Source of the DNA: Actinacidiphila cocklensis
GTDB lineage: Bacteria > Actinomycetota > Actinomycetes > Streptomycetales > Streptomycetaceae
DNA: 49,671 bases
Direction of reading: 5' to 3'
NCBI RefSeq assembly: GCF_907177275.1
Contig: NZ_CAJSLV010000082.1
Location: 885 to 50,555 of the forward strand
The notes beneath the pieces were generated by a model, which had not been told where the DNA came from, ran no database searches, and saw only the letters and a program-made list of their open reading frames with translations. The number at the start of each line of letters is the position of its first letter. The stretch's first letter is position 1. Shown one piece after another: positions 1 through 8,629 of the stretch. A program made the position numbers and the translations under genes.

Positions 1-380
1 CGACCGTCCCGGTGGTGACCGTCCGCGTTTCAACGGCCCGCGTGACGACAGGCCGCGCTACGACCGTCCCCGTGATGACCGGCCGGCCCGCGACGACCGT
101 CCGCGCTTCGACCGTCCCCGTGACGATCGGCCGCGTTTTGACGATCGGCGTGATGACCGTCCGCGTGGTCCGCGTCGTGAGGGTGACCGTCCCGGTGGTG
201 GCGGTGGGTTCCGTCGGGACGACCGTCCCGGTGGTGGCGGTGGGTTCCGTCGGGACGACCGTCCCGGTGGTGACCGTCCGCGTTTCAACGGCCCGCGTGA
301 CGACAGGCCGCGCTACGACCGTCCCCGTGATGACCGGCCGGCCCGCGACGACCGCCCGCGCTTCGACCGTCCCCGCGATG
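1..380 (+). repeat. Coding direct and tandem repeats in the TPR protein
   Basis: A stretch of about 120 bp at 1-120 recurs at 256-375, offset by 255 bp (85 codons), with one mismatch in the first 120 bases. Between the copies a 36-bp unit is repeated exactly at 185-220 and 221-256, and its first half recurs at 257. All periods are multiples of three, so the reading frame is kept and only protein length changes. Many 9- to 12-bp units (gaccgtccc type) continue to about 720. Confidence 0.85.
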
Positions 381-1762
381 ACCGTCCCCGCGATGACCGG
401 CCCCGTTACGACCGTCCGCGGGACGACCGTCCCCGCTTCGACGGCCCGCGTGACGACAGGCCGCGCTACGACCGTCCCCGTGACGACCGGCCGGCCCGCG
501 ACGACAGGCCGCGCGACGATCGCCCGCGTTACGACCGTCCCCGCGACGACCGCCCGCGTGGGCCGCGGCGCGAGGACGACCGCGGTGGCTTCCGCCGTGA
601 CGACCGTCCGCGTGACGACAGGCCGCGTTACGACCGCCCGCGCGACGACCGTCCCCGTGACGACCGGCGCGACGACCGCCCGCGTGGTGGACCCCGCCGC
701 GACGGCGACCGTCCCCGTGACGACCGCGGTTACGGCCGGCGGCCCGTCGTCGAGGGCCGCGGTCGGTTCGAGAACCGCGGTGGCAGGGACGAGCGGCGCG
801 AGGAGCGGGAGCCGGTACGCCGGCTGCCCATCCCCGACGAGGTCACCGGGCACGAGATCGACCCGAGCGTGCGCCAGGAGCTGATGAGCCTGCCCAAGAC
901 GCTCGCCGACGACGTGGCGCGCAACCTGGTCATGGTCGCGCGGCTGCTGGACGAGGAGCCCGAGCAGGCGTACGCGTACTCGCGGGTCGCGCTGCGGCTC
1001 GCCTCGCGGGTCGCGGCGGTACGGGAGGCCGCGGGCTTCGCGTCGTACGCCAGCGAGCGGTACGCCGAGGCGCTGGCCGAGTTCCGGGCGACCCGGCGGA
1101 TGACCGGCACGGTCGACCTGTGGCCCGTGATGGCGGACTGCGAGCGCGGCCTCGGCCGCCCCGAGCGCGCCCTGGAGATGGCGGGTGCGCCCGAGGTGCA
1201 CAAGCTCGACAAGGCGGGCCAGGTCGAGATGCGCCTGGTCGCCGCGGGCGCCCGGCAGGACATGGGCCAGGCCGAAGCGGCGGTCGTGACGCTGCAGAGC
1301 TCGGAGCTGGCGTCCAACGCCGTGCACCCGTGGACCGCGCGGCTGCGGTACGCGTACGCCGACGCGCTGCTCGCCGTGGGCCGCGAGTCCGAGGCGCGCG
1401 AGTGGTTCGCTAAGGCGCTGGAGGCCGACCAGAACGGCACCACCGACGCGTCCGACCGCCTTGCGCAGCTCGACGGCGTGGAGTTCGTGGACGCCTTCGA
1501 CGACACGGACGAGGCCGACGACGTCGACGGCGCGGACGACGCCGAGGACGCCGAGGACGCCGAGGACACGGACGAGACCGACGTCGCCGACGAGGAGTCG
1601 GCCGAGGAGGCCGACGTGCCCGAGGCGGCAGAGGCAGAGGCAGAGGACGAGGACGACTCCGAGGTCGGGGTCGACGAGGAGTCCGACCTGACCGACGAGG
1701 CCGACCCGTCGTCCTTCCTCGACTCGCCGTTCCGCGAGCCGGCGCCGGGCGAGAAGGACTAG
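2..1762 (+). CDS. TPR-repeat protein with Arg/Asp/Pro-rich N-terminal repeats (5' partial)
   Basis: The frame is open from the first bases of the window to a TAG at 1760-1762, so the start lies upstream. The visible 586 residues have three parts. Residues 1 to about 270 are a low-complexity region of short DDRPR, YDRPR and FDRPR units plus a 12-residue Gly-rich unit repeated in tandem. Residues about 285-480 are helical TPR-like repeats (VARLLDEEPEQAYAYSRVAL, YAEALAEFRATRRM and similar pairs). The last 85 residues are almost wholly Asp/Glu/Ala. The opposite charges of the two ends suggest a scaffold or nucleic-acid-associated protein, which is inference. An ATG at 869 starts only the TPR part, and the open, codon-consistent frame before it argues against that start. 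The exact role is unknown. Confidence 0.85.
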   Translation, partial: DRPGGDRPRFNGPRDDRPRYDRPRDDRPARDDRPRFDRPRDDRPRFDDRRDDRPRGPRREGDRPGGGGGFRRDDRPGGGGGFRRDDRPGGDRPRFNGPRDDRPRYDRPRDDRPARDDRPRFDRPRDDRPRDDRPRYDRPRDDRPRFDGPRDDRPRYDRPRDDRPARDDRPRDDRPRYDRPRDDRPRGPRREDDRGGFRRDDRPRDDRPRYDRPRDDRPRDDRRDDRPRGGPRRDGDRPRDDRGYGRRPVVEGRGRFENRGGRDERREEREPVRRLPIPDEVTGHEIDPSVRQELMSLPKTLADDVARNLVMVARLLDEEPEQAYAYSRVALRLASRVAAVREAAGFASYASERYAEALAEFRATRRMTGTVDLWPVMADCERGLGRPERALEMAGAPEVHKLDKAGQVEMRLVAAGARQDMGQAEAAVVTLQSSELASNAVHPWTARLRYAYADALLAVGRESEAREWFAKALEADQNGTTDASDRLAQLDGVEFVDAFDDTDEADDVDGADDAEDAEDAEDTDETDVADEESAEEADVPEAAEAEAEDEDDSEVGVDEESDLTDEADPSSFLDSPFREPAPGEKD

Positions 1763-1776
1763 TCCCGCAGCACACA

Positions 1777-1811
1777 GGGCGGCACCCGCACACCGCGGGT
1801 GCCGCCCTTTT
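1777..1811. terminator. Perfect hairpin terminator between convergent genes
   Basis: GGGCGGCACCCGC at 1777-1789 and its exact complement GCGGGTGCCGCCC at 1795-1807 flank a 5-base loop and are followed by TTTT. The 13-bp perfect stem sits between the TPR gene stop and the stop of the convergent DUF1015 gene. It probably terminates the TPR transcript and may act in both directions. Confidence 0.85.
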
Positions 1812-1826
1812 GCGTGGGCGCGCGGG

Positions 1827-3125
1827 TCAGCCCAGGTCCAGGCTCCGCATGACCAGCCCGCCGGCCGGCTTCGGCCCGAACGACGTGGACTTGCGCGGCA
1901 TCATGACGCCCTGCCGGGCGAGTTCGCGGACGACGGGCTCGCGCACCGGGTGCATCAGCACCGCCGTACCCGCGTGCCGCCGCGCCTGTTCCACGGCGGC
2001 GTCGGCCGTGTGGATGTAGCGGATCTCGTCGGGGAGGCCGGGGGAGTCGGGGATCTGCCAGACGTGGTCGAGCAGCAGGTGGTGCAGGACCGTGGCGTCC
2101 AGGCGCCGCCACTGCGGCGGCCGGTCGGCGGGGACGTGGCGGTCGAGCGGGCCGGGGTCCGGGCGGTCCAGGAGGTGGAAGCCGCCGTCGCCGGCGAGGA
2201 CGAAGGCGTTGCCGTGCTCCGCCGCGCCGGCCAGCGCGCCGAGGGCCGCGTCGAGGGTGTGGCCGGGCAGCGCGCGGACCCGGAAGAACGGTCGGGCGGT
2301 GTCCAGGGCGCGGTCGGGCGGCAGGTGCTGCAGGACGCGGTGGATGGCGCGGACCCGCAGCGGGTGGCGGGCGGTGTCGACCAGCAGGACCAGGCCGTAG
2401 TCCCACGGGGTGCCCGACGGGTGGGCTGCCTGCAGCCTGCGGTACGTGGCCCAGCGGTGGTGGCCGTCGGCGATCAGGGCCTGGCGGCCGGCCAGGTCGG
2501 TGCCGATCGCGGCGATCTCCGCCGGGTCGGTCAGCGACCACAGGCGGTGGTGGACGCCGTCCTCGGTCGTCGTGCCGAGCAGCGGTGCGCGGGTCCGCGC
2601 GGTGCGTTCGACCAGGGTGGCGGTCGCGTCTCCGTCGCGGTAGGCGAGCAGCAGCGGTTCGAGGTTGGCGCGGGTCGCGCGCATCAGGGCGGCACGGTCG
2701 GCGACGGGACCCGGCATCACGTCCTCGTGCGGCAGGACGACGCCGTCCTCGGGCGGGGTGAGCCGCAGGGCGCCGATGACGCCGCGTTGCAGGTGGTCGC
2801 CGTCGCGCTGCTCGTAGACGTACAGCGCCGGTTCCCGGTCGGCGGCGAGCACGCCCTGCTCGCGCCATGCGGCCAGCGTGCGGGCGGCCTTGGCGTGCCT
2901 GGCCTCCGGCGTTTCGGCGTCGGGGAGGATCAGCCGGACGACGTTGTGCGGGTCGGCCGTCTCCAGGTGGCGCTGGCCGTCGGGGCGGACGACGACGTCG
3001 TACGGCGGTGAGGTCACCGCCGCGAGGCTGCCGACGCGCTCCGCGACGTAGCGCAGGCCGCGGAACGGGGTCAGCCGCAGGCCCTGCTCGCCGTCGGGTC
3101 CTGGGTGGGGACCGGGAGTGCTCAT
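1827..3125 (-). CDS. DUF1015 family protein
   Basis: The gene encodes 432 residues. It begins LTPFRGLRYVAERVG and has the DUF1015 signatures TSPPYDVV near residue 40, ADGHHRWATY near 215 and KSTSFGPKPAGGLV close to the C-terminus. The family (SerK-like or DUF1015) is related to free-serine kinases in some archaea, but the function of the actinobacterial members is not settled, so no substrate is assigned. The ATG at 3125 gives the N-terminus usual for the family; a much longer upstream extension of this frame is antisense to the HAD gene and is discounted. The gene is divergent from the HAD phosphatase with 75 bp between the starts. Confidence 0.85.
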   Translation of the reverse strand: MSTPGPHPGPDGEQGLRLTPFRGLRYVAERVGSLAAVTSPPYDVVVRPDGQRHLETADPHNVVRLILPDAETPEARHAKAARTLAAWREQGVLAADREPALYVYEQRDGDHLQRGVIGALRLTPPEDGVVLPHEDVMPGPVADRAALMRATRANLEPLLLAYRDGDATATLVERTARTRAPLLGTTTEDGVHHRLWSLTDPAEIAAIGTDLAGRQALIADGHHRWATYRRLQAAHPSGTPWDYGLVLLVDTARHPLRVRAIHRVLQHLPPDRALDTARPFFRVRALPGHTLDAALGALAGAAEHGNAFVLAGDGGFHLLDRPDPGPLDRHVPADRPPQWRRLDATVLHHLLLDHVWQIPDSPGLPDEIRYIHTADAAVEQARRHAGTAVLMHPVREPVVRELARQGVMMPRKSTSFGPKPAGGLVMRSLDLG

Positions 3126-3200
3126 CAGCGCATGGTACGTCCGGCGGTGCGGATGGGGGATGATCGAGGCAACGCCGACCAGCGAGGAGCGAGCCCGCCC

Positions 3201-4220
3201 ATGACCGACCGGACCAGCCCGAGCGCCAGCGAACAGCCGCTGCACACCGCGTACGACACGGCGCTGCTCGACCTCGACGGCGTCGTCTACGCCGGCGGCG
3301 AGGCCATCGCGCACGCGGTCGAGTCGCTGACTGCGGCGCGCTCCGACGGGATGCGGCTCGCCTACGTCACCAACAACGCGGCGCGTACGCCGCAGGCGGT
3401 CGCGGAACACCTCAGCCGGCTCGGTGTGCCGGCCGAGGCGGAGGAGGTCGTCACCTCGGCGCAGGCCGTCGCGCGGCTCATCGCCGACGAGGTTCCCGCC
3501 GGGTCGAAGGTCCTGGCCGTCGGCGGCGAGGGCCTCCTCGCGGCGCTGCGCGAACGCGGGCTGCAGCCCGTCGAGTCCGCCGACGACGCGCCCGTGGCGG
3601 CGGTGCAGGGGTACGGACCCGAGCTGCGCTGGTCGCAGCTCGCGGAGATGGCGCACGCGGTGAACTCCGGGGTGCCGTGGTTCGCCTCCAACACCGACCT
3701 GACGATCCCCACGGCGCGGGGGGTCGCGCCCGGGAACGGCGCGGCCGTGGAGGTGGTGCGGATCGCGACCGGCGGTACGCCGCGGGTGGCGGGCAAGCCG
3801 CTGCCGCCGATGCACCGGGAGACGGTGATCAGGACCGGGGCGAAGCGGCCGCTCGTCGTCGGGGACCGGCTCGACACGGACATCGAGGGGGCGAACGCGT
3901 CCGGCGTGGACTCGCTGCTCGTCCTGACCGGGGTCACGAAGGCGGCGGCGCTCCTTGCGGCGGAGCCGCGGCACCGGCCCACGTATGTCGCCGCCGACCT
4001 CCGGGGGTTGCTCACCCCCCACCCGCCCGTGTCCTGGGACGGCTCCCAGGCCCGCTGCGGAGGCTGGACCGTTTCCGCCTCCTCCTCCCCCTCCCCCTCC
4101 CTCGACCTCGCCGGCTCCGGCGACCCCCTCGACGCCCTCCGCGCACTTTGCTGCGCAGCCTGGACCGCACCTTCCTCCGACCTCGACCCCACCGAGGCCT
4201 TGTCCCGCCTCTCCCTCTGA
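3201..4220 (+). CDS. HAD-superfamily class IIA phosphatase (NagD/PNPase type)
   Basis: The 339-residue product has all four HAD motifs: motif I LLDLDGVVYAG with the nucleophile Asp near residue 25, motif II VTNNAART, the Lys in VAGKPLPPMH, and motif IV VVGDRLDTDIEGANASGVDSLLVLTGV-like acidic residues. The cap between motifs II and III is of the class IIA (NagD, phosphoglycolate phosphatase) type. The family hydrolyses small phosphomonoesters; the substrate cannot be read from sequence. The last 75 residues are a Pro/Ser-rich extension. The ATG at 3201 is chosen because GAGGAG lies just upstream and the protein then starts at normal length. Confidence 0.88.
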   Translation: MTDRTSPSASEQPLHTAYDTALLDLDGVVYAGGEAIAHAVESLTAARSDGMRLAYVTNNAARTPQAVAEHLSRLGVPAEAEEVVTSAQAVARLIADEVPAGSKVLAVGGEGLLAALRERGLQPVESADDAPVAAVQGYGPELRWSQLAEMAHAVNSGVPWFASNTDLTIPTARGVAPGNGAAVEVVRIATGGTPRVAGKPLPPMHRETVIRTGAKRPLVVGDRLDTDIEGANASGVDSLLVLTGVTKAAALLAAEPRHRPTYVAADLRGLLTPHPPVSWDGSQARCGGWTVSASSSPSPSLDLAGSGDPLDALRALCCAAWTAPSSDLDPTEALSRLSL

Positions 4221-4478
4221 CCTCTGCGCAGAGGGAAAGCCCTGCCAGGGGCAAACCCTGGAGGCAGGAGGACGCAGACCACAAGGGGCGCGGGGAACTG
4301 CGCGCCCGGCCGAGACGCACCGAAAGGTGCGAGCCCACGGCAAGTGGCACCCACCCAGGGGCGCTGGGGGTACCCCCAGGCGAAGCTCTGGGGGCGGAAC
4401 TGCGAGCCAAGCCCGCCGAAGGGGAAAGGCGACCGCCCGCCGCAAGGGGCAGCGCATCCCGGGCGGCCGGGGGAAGGA
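4221..4478. repeat. Intergenic dispersed-repeat block, copy A
   Basis: This 258-bp gap between convergent genes carries three elements. AGGGGCGCGGGGAAC at 4284-4298 recurs exactly in the 36 kb array. A 6-bp stem with a GAAA loop lies at 4316-4331. A hairpin element at 4364-4394 is the reverse-orientation counterpart of those at 14921-14964 and 36151-36194. No ORF here is convincing. The block probably serves as a transcription barrier between the HAD and SIP genes, which is inference. Confidence 0.7.
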
Positions 4479-5279
4479 TCAGGTTGCCGGGAGAAGCGCG
4501 TCCTCGGAAGTGCCCCGGCGCCAGTAGCCGGTGAAGGTGACGGCGGAACGGGGGAAGGCGCGGGCGCCGACAAGGTGGCGGCGGACGTCGCGCACCAGAG
4601 CGGCCTCCCCGGCCAGCCAGGCGTACCCCGCCCCGGCGGGAAGCGCGGCCGCGGCGACCGCGTCGGCCAGGGACCCGGGCCGGGCCAGCCAGCTGACCTC
4701 GGCCTCGCACTTCGTGGGCAGCTCGATGCGGTCCCCGGGAGCGCCGACGGAGATCCAGGCCTTGACCACCGTGCCGGCCGGCAGCCACTCCAGGATCGCG
4801 GCGACGGCCGGCACCGCCGTCTCGTCGGCGCACAGCAGCACCCAGTCGGTGCCCTCCGGCGGCTGGAAGTCGACCCCGCCGTTGTCGGGCACGACGGGCG
4901 CCAGGAGGGTGAGCAGGTCGCCGGGCGCCGCCCGGGTCGCCCACCGGGAGGCCGGCCCGAGGTCGCCGTGCAGGGCGAAGTCGATGTCGACCTCGCACGG
5001 TTCGCGCCGCACGTCGCGCACCGTGTACGTGCGCATGATGCCGCGCACCCCGGGGTCGAGTGCGCGCCAGCGCGCGTACCAGTCGGCGTCCAGGACGTCG
5101 GGCAGCACCGGCTCGTGCTGCCCGTCCTGCGGCAGGAAGAGCTTGAGCCGCTGGTCCCGACCGCCGCTGACGACCGCTTCGAGGCCGGGGCCGCCGAGGA
5201 CGACCCGCACCAGGCCGTCGCAGAGCCGGTGCGTGCGCAGCACCCGTGTGCGGAAGAAGTCGTAGGCGGGGGCGGTCAT
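4479..5279 (-). CDS. Siderophore-interacting protein (ferric-siderophore reductase)
   Basis: The 266-residue protein shows the SIP family layout: an FAD-binding barrel with MRTYTVR near residue 85 (the RxYT flavin motif), followed by a NAD(P)H-type domain with LLCADETAVPAVAAILEWL near 165 and the closing GEAALVRDVRRHLV and FTGYWRRG motifs. Members reduce ferric siderophores to release iron in the cytoplasm. The ATG at 5279 is 4 bp downstream of the binding-protein stop, so the two are co-transcribed, and the operon starts at the iron box near 6382. Strong assignment. Confidence 0.92.
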   Translation of the reverse strand: MTAPAYDFFRTRVLRTHRLCDGLVRVVLGGPGLEAVVSGGRDQRLKLFLPQDGQHEPVLPDVLDADWYARWRALDPGVRGIMRTYTVRDVRREPCEVDIDFALHGDLGPASRWATRAAPGDLLTLLAPVVPDNGGVDFQPPEGTDWVLLCADETAVPAVAAILEWLPAGTVVKAWISVGAPGDRIELPTKCEAEVSWLARPGSLADAVAAAALPAGAGYAWLAGEAALVRDVRRHLVGARAFPRSAVTFTGYWRRGTSEDALLPAT

Positions 5280-5283
5280 GGCG

Positions 5284-6339
5284 TCAGCTCACCTTCTTCG
5301 CGCCGCTGATCGCCTTGGTGAGCGCTTCGAGCTGGTCGGCGCACTTGGCGTAGGAGAAGATCGGCTCGCTGGGCCAGCCGTAGATCTGCCCGGCCTCGAC
5401 GGCGGGCAGCTGCATCCAGGTGGGCCGCCCGGTCAGGTCCCTGGGCTGCAGGGTGGCCGAGCGGTTGTCGAGCATGACGACGTCGGCCTTGTACTTGTCG
5501 GCGGCCTCCCAGCTGAGGGTCTCGAAGAAGCCGCCCTCGACCTTGCCGGGGACGATGAAGTCCACCCCGAGGCTCTTGTAGTACGTCAGGTCGGCGGCCG
5601 ACGACGGAGTGGAGACGTAGAAGGAGTCGGCGCTGGCGGAGGCGGCCATCACCGTGATGCCGCCGGCGGCCTTGGCGGCGGAGCGCAGGCCCGCGGAGGC
5701 GGTCTCGAAGCGGTTCTTGGCGGCCGCGTTGGCGGCGGAGGCCAGGTCGGCGCCGAGGGCGGCGGCCAGTTCGGCGTACCGCCGGAGCGGGGTGGTCAGC
5801 GGGACGCCCGCGACGTTGATGCCGGCGCTCGGCGCGATGCCGAGGATCTTCGCGGTGCTCTGCTCGGGTACGTACCAGAGGGACTTGGGGTCGTACATGT
5901 GGCTGATGAGCAGGCCGGGGCTGAGGGCGGCGTACTTCTCGATGTTGAACTCGCCCCAGACGTTGCCGAGAACGGTGACCTTTGCGACGTCCAGGTCGCC
6001 GGCCTGCGCGTCGGGGGAGCCGTCCTTGAGCTTGGTGGGGCCGAAGACGCCTGCGCACTCGACGCCGTAGTCGTGCAGGGCCGCGGCGGAGCCGACGTAG
6101 GCGACCAGGTGCGCGGGCGGGCGGTCCAGCGCGACGGTGGTCTTGCGGTCGTCGGTGAAGGAGAAGGGGCCGGTGGACGGCTTCGCACCGCCCGAGGTGG
6201 CCGCGGGGGCGGGGGAGCCGGCGTCGGAGTCCGAGCCGCCGCAGGCGGCCAGCAGCGCGCCGGCCCCGAGGGCGCCGCCGGAGGCGAGCACACCACGGCG
6301 GGACATTCCGGATATGGGGCGGAAACGGGAGGAAGTCAT
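5284..6339 (-). CDS. Iron-siderophore ABC transporter substrate-binding lipoprotein
   Basis: The 351-residue protein begins with a lipoprotein signal: SRRGVLASGG followed by lipobox LLAAC, with Cys33 as the lipidation site. The paired arginines suggest Tat export. The rest is a periplasmic-binding fold of the FepB/FhuD class, with VALDRPPAHLVAYVGSAAAL near residue 70 and conserved lobe motifs. It should capture ferric siderophore outside the membrane and deliver it to the two permeases encoded divergently. I chose ATG 6339 over an upstream start because it gives a normal signal peptide. Transcription starts beside the iron box. Confidence 0.93.
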   Translation of the reverse strand: MTSSRFRPISGMSRRGVLASGGALGAGALLAACGGSDSDAGSPAPAATSGGAKPSTGPFSFTDDRKTTVALDRPPAHLVAYVGSAAALHDYGVECAGVFGPTKLKDGSPDAQAGDLDVAKVTVLGNVWGEFNIEKYAALSPGLLISHMYDPKSLWYVPEQSTAKILGIAPSAGINVAGVPLTTPLRRYAELAAALGADLASAANAAAKNRFETASAGLRSAAKAAGGITVMAASASADSFYVSTPSSAADLTYYKSLGVDFIVPGKVEGGFFETLSWEAADKYKADVVMLDNRSATLQPRDLTGRPTWMQLPAVEAGQIYGWPSEPIFSYAKCADQLEALTKAISGAKKVS

Positions 6340-6372
6340 GATGCGATGCCGCTCTACTCGGAGTGGGGATAG

Positions 6373-6391
6373 CAAGGTTAGGCTAACCTAA
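6373..6391. promoter_or_regulatory. Iron box (DmdR/IdeR/DtxR-type operator)
   Basis: The 19-bp site CAAGGTTAGGCTAACCTAA closely follows the DtxR-family consensus TTAGGTTAGGCTCACCTAA and is dyad-symmetric around GGTTAGGCTAACC. It lies between the divergent binding-protein and permease genes, so one site can repress both arms when iron is plentiful. The flanking bases extend the symmetry by a few positions. Confidence 0.9.
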
Positions 6392-6396
6392 CCTCC

Positions 6397-7461
6397 GTGT
6401 TGGTTGACCACGACTCCCCATCAGGCCCCGCCGCCCCCGCCGCCCCGCCCCCGTCCGGCTCGACGGCCCGTACGAACGCCGCCAGGAGCGCCGGGCTGCT
6501 GGCCGCCGCAGGACTGCTGCTCGCCGTCACCGTCGCGAGCATCGCGGTCGGCGCCAAGGACATCCCGCTCGACCAGGTCTGGCACGGGCTCTTCCACTAC
6601 GCCGGTACCGACGACGACGTCGTGATCCGCAGACTGCGGCTGCCCCGCACCCTGCTCGGCCTGCTCGTCGGCGCCGCGCTCGGTGTCGCGGGCGCCGCCA
6701 TGCAGGCCCTGACCCGCAACCCGCTCGCCGACCCCGGCCTGCTCGGCGTCAACGCGGGCGCCGCCGCGGCCGTCGTCACCGGCATCAGCTTCTTCGGCGT
6801 CAGTTCGCCCGGCGCCTACGTGTGGTGGGCGCTGGCCGGCGCCGCCGTCGTCTCGGTGCTGGTCTACGCGATCGGCGGCAGCAGGTCCGCCACCCCGGTA
6901 CGGCTGGCGCTCGCGGGGACCGCGGTCACCGCGCTGCTCCAGGGCTGGTCGAGCGCGGTGCAGCTCACCGACAGCGTGGCCCTGGACCGGATGCGCTTCT
7001 GGCAGGTCGGCTCGCTGGCCTCGGCCGACATGGCCACCGTCCGCAGGATCGCGCCCTTCGTCCTGGCCGGCGCCCTGCTGGCGCTGGCCACCGCCCGCCC
7101 GCTCAACGCCATCGCGCTCGGCGACGACACCGCGCGCGGCCTGGGCGCCCGGCTGACCTCGACCCGGGTGCTGGTGATGGCCGCCATCACCCTGCTGTGC
7201 GGGGCCGCCACCGCCGCCTGCGGCCCCATCGTCTTCATCGGCCTGATGGTCCCGCACGTCGTCCGCGGCATCACGGGACCCGACATGCGCTGGATCCTGC
7301 CGTACGCGGCCGTGCTCTCGCCGGTGCTGCTGCTCGGCTCCGACGTGCTGGGCCGGCTGCTCACCCGGCCGGCCGAACTCCAGGTCGGCATCGTCACCGC
7401 GGTCGTCGGCGGCCCGGTCTTCATTGCGCTGGTGCGCCGCAGGAAGATGGCCGAACTGTGA
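6397..7461 (+). CDS. FecCD-family iron-siderophore permease, subunit 1
   Basis: The 354-residue protein has about nine hydrophobic segments and the FecCD signatures LPRTLLGLLVGAALGVAGAAMQ, TRNPLADPGLLGVNAGAA and the coupling region GPIVFIGLMVPHVVRGI. It forms half of the membrane channel. The GTG at 6397 lies only 5 bases after the iron box, and no Shine-Dalgarno sequence is visible, which suggests a leaderless transcript. The N-terminal 25 residues are Pro/Ala-rich. It overlaps the next permease by 4 bp (GTGA). Confidence 0.92.
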   Translation: MLVDHDSPSGPAAPAAPPPSGSTARTNAARSAGLLAAAGLLLAVTVASIAVGAKDIPLDQVWHGLFHYAGTDDDVVIRRLRLPRTLLGLLVGAALGVAGAAMQALTRNPLADPGLLGVNAGAAAAVVTGISFFGVSSPGAYVWWALAGAAVVSVLVYAIGGSRSATPVRLALAGTAVTALLQGWSSAVQLTDSVALDRMRFWQVGSLASADMATVRRIAPFVLAGALLALATARPLNAIALGDDTARGLGARLTSTRVLVMAAITLLCGAATAACGPIVFIGLMVPHVVRGITGPDMRWILPYAAVLSPVLLLGSDVLGRLLTRPAELQVGIVTAVVGGPVFIALVRRRKMAEL

Positions 7462-8525
7462 GCCGGGAGCCGTCCCGCGGACGTATCGCGGGCACCACCG
7501 TCCTGCGCACCGGCCGCGCCGGGCTGTCGCTGCGGATCGACCGGCGGGCCGCCGCCGTCGGCGCCGGGCTGCTGGCCGTCGCCCTCGCCGCGGCCGTCGT
7601 CCTGGTCGGCACCGGCGACTACGCCATCGCACCGGCCGACGTGCTGCGTACCCTCACCGGGCACGGCACCGCGGGACAGGAGTTCATCGTCCGTCAGCTG
7701 CGGCTGCCGCGGGTCGTGGTGGCGCTGCTGGTCGGCGCCGCGCTCGGCATGGCGGGCGCCGCCTTCCAGGCCGTCGCGCGCAACCCGCTCGGCAGCCCCG
7801 ACGTCATCGGCTTCGGCCAGGGCTCCGCGGCCGGCGCTCTGACCGTGATCGTGCTGCTGCACGGCTCGTCGTACGAGGTCGCCGCCGGCGCGGTGGCCGG
7901 CGGGCTGCTGACCGGGCTCGCCGTCTACGCGCTGGCGTGGAAGCGCGGGGTGCAGGGCTACCGGCTGGTCCTGGTCGGCATCGGCGTCTCCGCGGTGCTC
8001 GCCGCGGTCAACAGCTACCTGCTGGTGAAGGCGAACTTCGTGGACGTCGCCCGGGCCGTCGTCTGGATCACCGGCTCGCTCGACGGCCGCGACTGGGACC
8101 AGGTGTGGCCGCTGCTCGCGGTCTGCGCGGTCCTGATGCCCGTACTGCTCGGCCGGAGCCGGGCGTTGCGCATCACCGAAATGGGGGACGACGCGGCCAG
8201 CGCGCTGGGCGTACGCGTCGAACGCGTGCGGCTGGCCTGCGTGCTGGCCGCCGTCCTGCTCACCGCGGCCGCGACCGCCGCCGCCGGCCCCATCGCCTTC
8301 GTCGCGCTCACCGCGCCCCAGCTCGCCCGCCGGCTGACCAGGTCGCCCGGCGTCGGGCTGCTGCCCTCCGCACTGATGGGCGCGGCCCTGCTGGTGCTCG
8401 CCGACCTGGCCGCGCAGCGGGCCTTCGGCTCGGGGCAGGTGCCGGTCGGGGTGGCCACCGGGGTACTCGGCGGCGGCTATCTGCTGTGGCTGCTGGTCGG
8501 CGAGCGCAGGGCGGGCCGGATATGA
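7458..8525 (+). CDS. FecCD-family iron-siderophore permease, subunit 2
   Basis: The 355-residue protein is paralogous to the preceding permease: LPRVVVALLVGAALGMAGAAFQ, ARNPLGSPDVIGFGQGSAAGA and GPIAFVALTAPQLARRL occupy equivalent positions. It forms the second half of the channel as in FepD/FepG pairs. GTG at 7458 overlaps the upstream stop as GTGA, indicating translational coupling. The hydrophobic core begins near residue 30. Confidence 0.92.
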   Translation: MSREPSRGRIAGTTVLRTGRAGLSLRIDRRAAAVGAGLLAVALAAAVVLVGTGDYAIAPADVLRTLTGHGTAGQEFIVRQLRLPRVVVALLVGAALGMAGAAFQAVARNPLGSPDVIGFGQGSAAGALTVIVLLHGSSYEVAAGAVAGGLLTGLAVYALAWKRGVQGYRLVLVGIGVSAVLAAVNSYLLVKANFVDVARAVVWITGSLDGRDWDQVWPLLAVCAVLMPVLLGRSRALRITEMGDDAASALGVRVERVRLACVLAAVLLTAAATAAAGPIAFVALTAPQLARRLTRSPGVGLLPSALMGAALLVLADLAAQRAFGSGQVPVGVATGVLGGGYLLWLLVGERRAGRI

Positions 8526-8629
8526 GGCGGGCCGCCCGCACCCCGCACCCCGCCGCCCGCAACCCGCCGCCCGCGACATCGGCCCGCAAGACGACATCTC
8601 CACCGAACGACCTTCCCGGGAGCGCCCGC

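Noticed and set aside
1..720. CRISPR-like repeats
   Set aside because: Repeats are in-frame multiples of three inside a coding region, with no unique spacers of constant length.
12..884. Alternative plus-strand frame with Val/Thr/Pro repeats
   Set aside because: It is the off-frame reading of the Arg/Asp/Pro repeats; the frame that continues into the TPR domain is the coding one.
3126..4457. Minus-strand frame giving an 876-codon ORF as an extension of the DUF1015 gene
   Set aside because: The extra part is antisense to the clear HAD gene, has shadow composition, and the DUF1015 N-terminus starts at 3125.
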